Source of the DNA: Mucilaginibacter sp. KACC 22773
Lineage (GTDB): Bacteria; Bacteroidota; Bacteroidia; Sphingobacteriales; Sphingobacteriaceae
Direction of reading: 5' to 3'
NCBI RefSeq assembly: GCF_028736215.1
Contig: NZ_CP117883.1
Coordinates: 4,092,001 to 4,156,000, forward strand
Length of the DNA stretch: 64,000 nucleotides
In this document: positions 63,706 to 64,000 of the stretch, piece by piece
Numbering within the stretch: the stretch's first letter is position 1
How the letters are laid out: each line of letters opens with the position of its first letter
The notes under the pieces: model-generated
What the model was told of the DNA's origin: nothing
The model's input: the letters and a program-made list of their open reading frames with translations, nothing else
Databases searched by the model: none
Position numbers and translations under genes: made by a program

Positions 63706-64000
63706 GTAATGCGGATAAGTGATTTATTAGCTAAATGAGAATAATTGAATCTTTACAAATCCACCGCTAACCGGCGTTATGTTTTAGGTTGAAATATCTT
63801 CGGTTTATAATTCAGCTATTTTAAATCATTAAAATAAAACCGGCAACCTCAACTGTCTGCTTCGCCTATCTGTTTTCTTAAATGATATATCTTTTTGAGT
63901 CAGCCGGAGCACATTGGGTCGATTAGCGCCGAAGGCTAAACAATTACTTCTTTAAACAAGCAAATCCCGGGTGCAAGTAGCATCCGGGATTCGTCTGTGT
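63706..64000. other. Right-edge intergenic region
   Basis: 295 bp upstream of the GH106 gene to the window edge. No ORF was seen; it should carry the GH106 promoter and ends with the hairpin listed separately. Confidence 0.5.
63963..63991 (-). terminator. Terminator-like hairpin at the right edge
   Basis: Arms AATCCCGGGTGC (63963-63974) and GCATCCGGGATT (63980-63991) pair at 12 positions (one G-T) around AAGTA. The minus-strand side is more T-rich, suggesting a minus-strand gene ends just beyond the window. Confidence 0.65.

Overview
The window looks like chromosomal DNA from a Bacteroidota soil-type bacterium, most likely Sphingobacteriaceae (Mucilaginibacter/Pedobacter-like). This is inferred from gene content, not from a database search. 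The supporting signs are a SusC/SusD pair, a PorP/SprF protein beside a gliding-motility-type C-terminal domain, two-component propeller sensors, GH97 and GH106 glycosidases, and starts without clear Shine-Dalgarno sequences.

Layout. 1-7.0 kb: end of an unidentified gene, then a tripartite RND efflux operon (adaptor, pump, outer-membrane channel) followed 12 bp later by a type II NADH dehydrogenase. 7.6-8.7 kb: a TetR regulator, a decayed Crp/Fnr gene and a small acidic protein. 8.8-15 kb: a SusD/SusC pair without an attached enzyme, a LacI-type palindrome upstream of susC, and a frameshifted zinc alcohol dehydrogenase relic. 15-22.5 kb: housekeeping genes (tRNA-Ser, 7TM-HD phosphohydrolase, tsaB, yidD-rnpA-rpmH, ChaN-like protein, mscL, rpoN). 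22.5-30.8 kb: PorP/SprF, a large PKD surface protein, a response regulator divergent from a 7TMR-DISM histidine kinase, and a Nudix-type regulator. 31.5-35.6 kb: GH97, a Clp-N/TPR fusion, and a REP-associated (RAYT) transposase between inverted REP palindromes. 35.6-45 kb: a heterodimeric ABC exporter divergent from a MarR regulator, a MITE-like element, an acetyltransferase, a DPP-IV-type peptidase and a class I aldolase. 45-50.7 kb: an X-Pro/CocE hydrolase, a LytTR/LytS pair, an RRM protein and a LuxR regulator. 50.9-60.2 kb: three tandem, nearly identical propeller sensor kinases followed by one NarL-type response regulator. 60.4-63.7 kb: a GH106-like rhamnosidase.

Two things stand out. 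First, at least seven intergenic regions carry degenerate direct repeats with a strict or near-strict period of 7 bp. At four of them the array occurs as two inverted arms that could fold into a cruciform or hairpin, and one encloses a terminator palindrome. I know of no named bacterial element in this phylum that matches. Second, the three tandem sensor kinases are mosaics: their kinase ends are almost identical, their central propeller blades have diverged, and blocks have been swapped between copies by gene conversion. All three appear to feed one response regulator.
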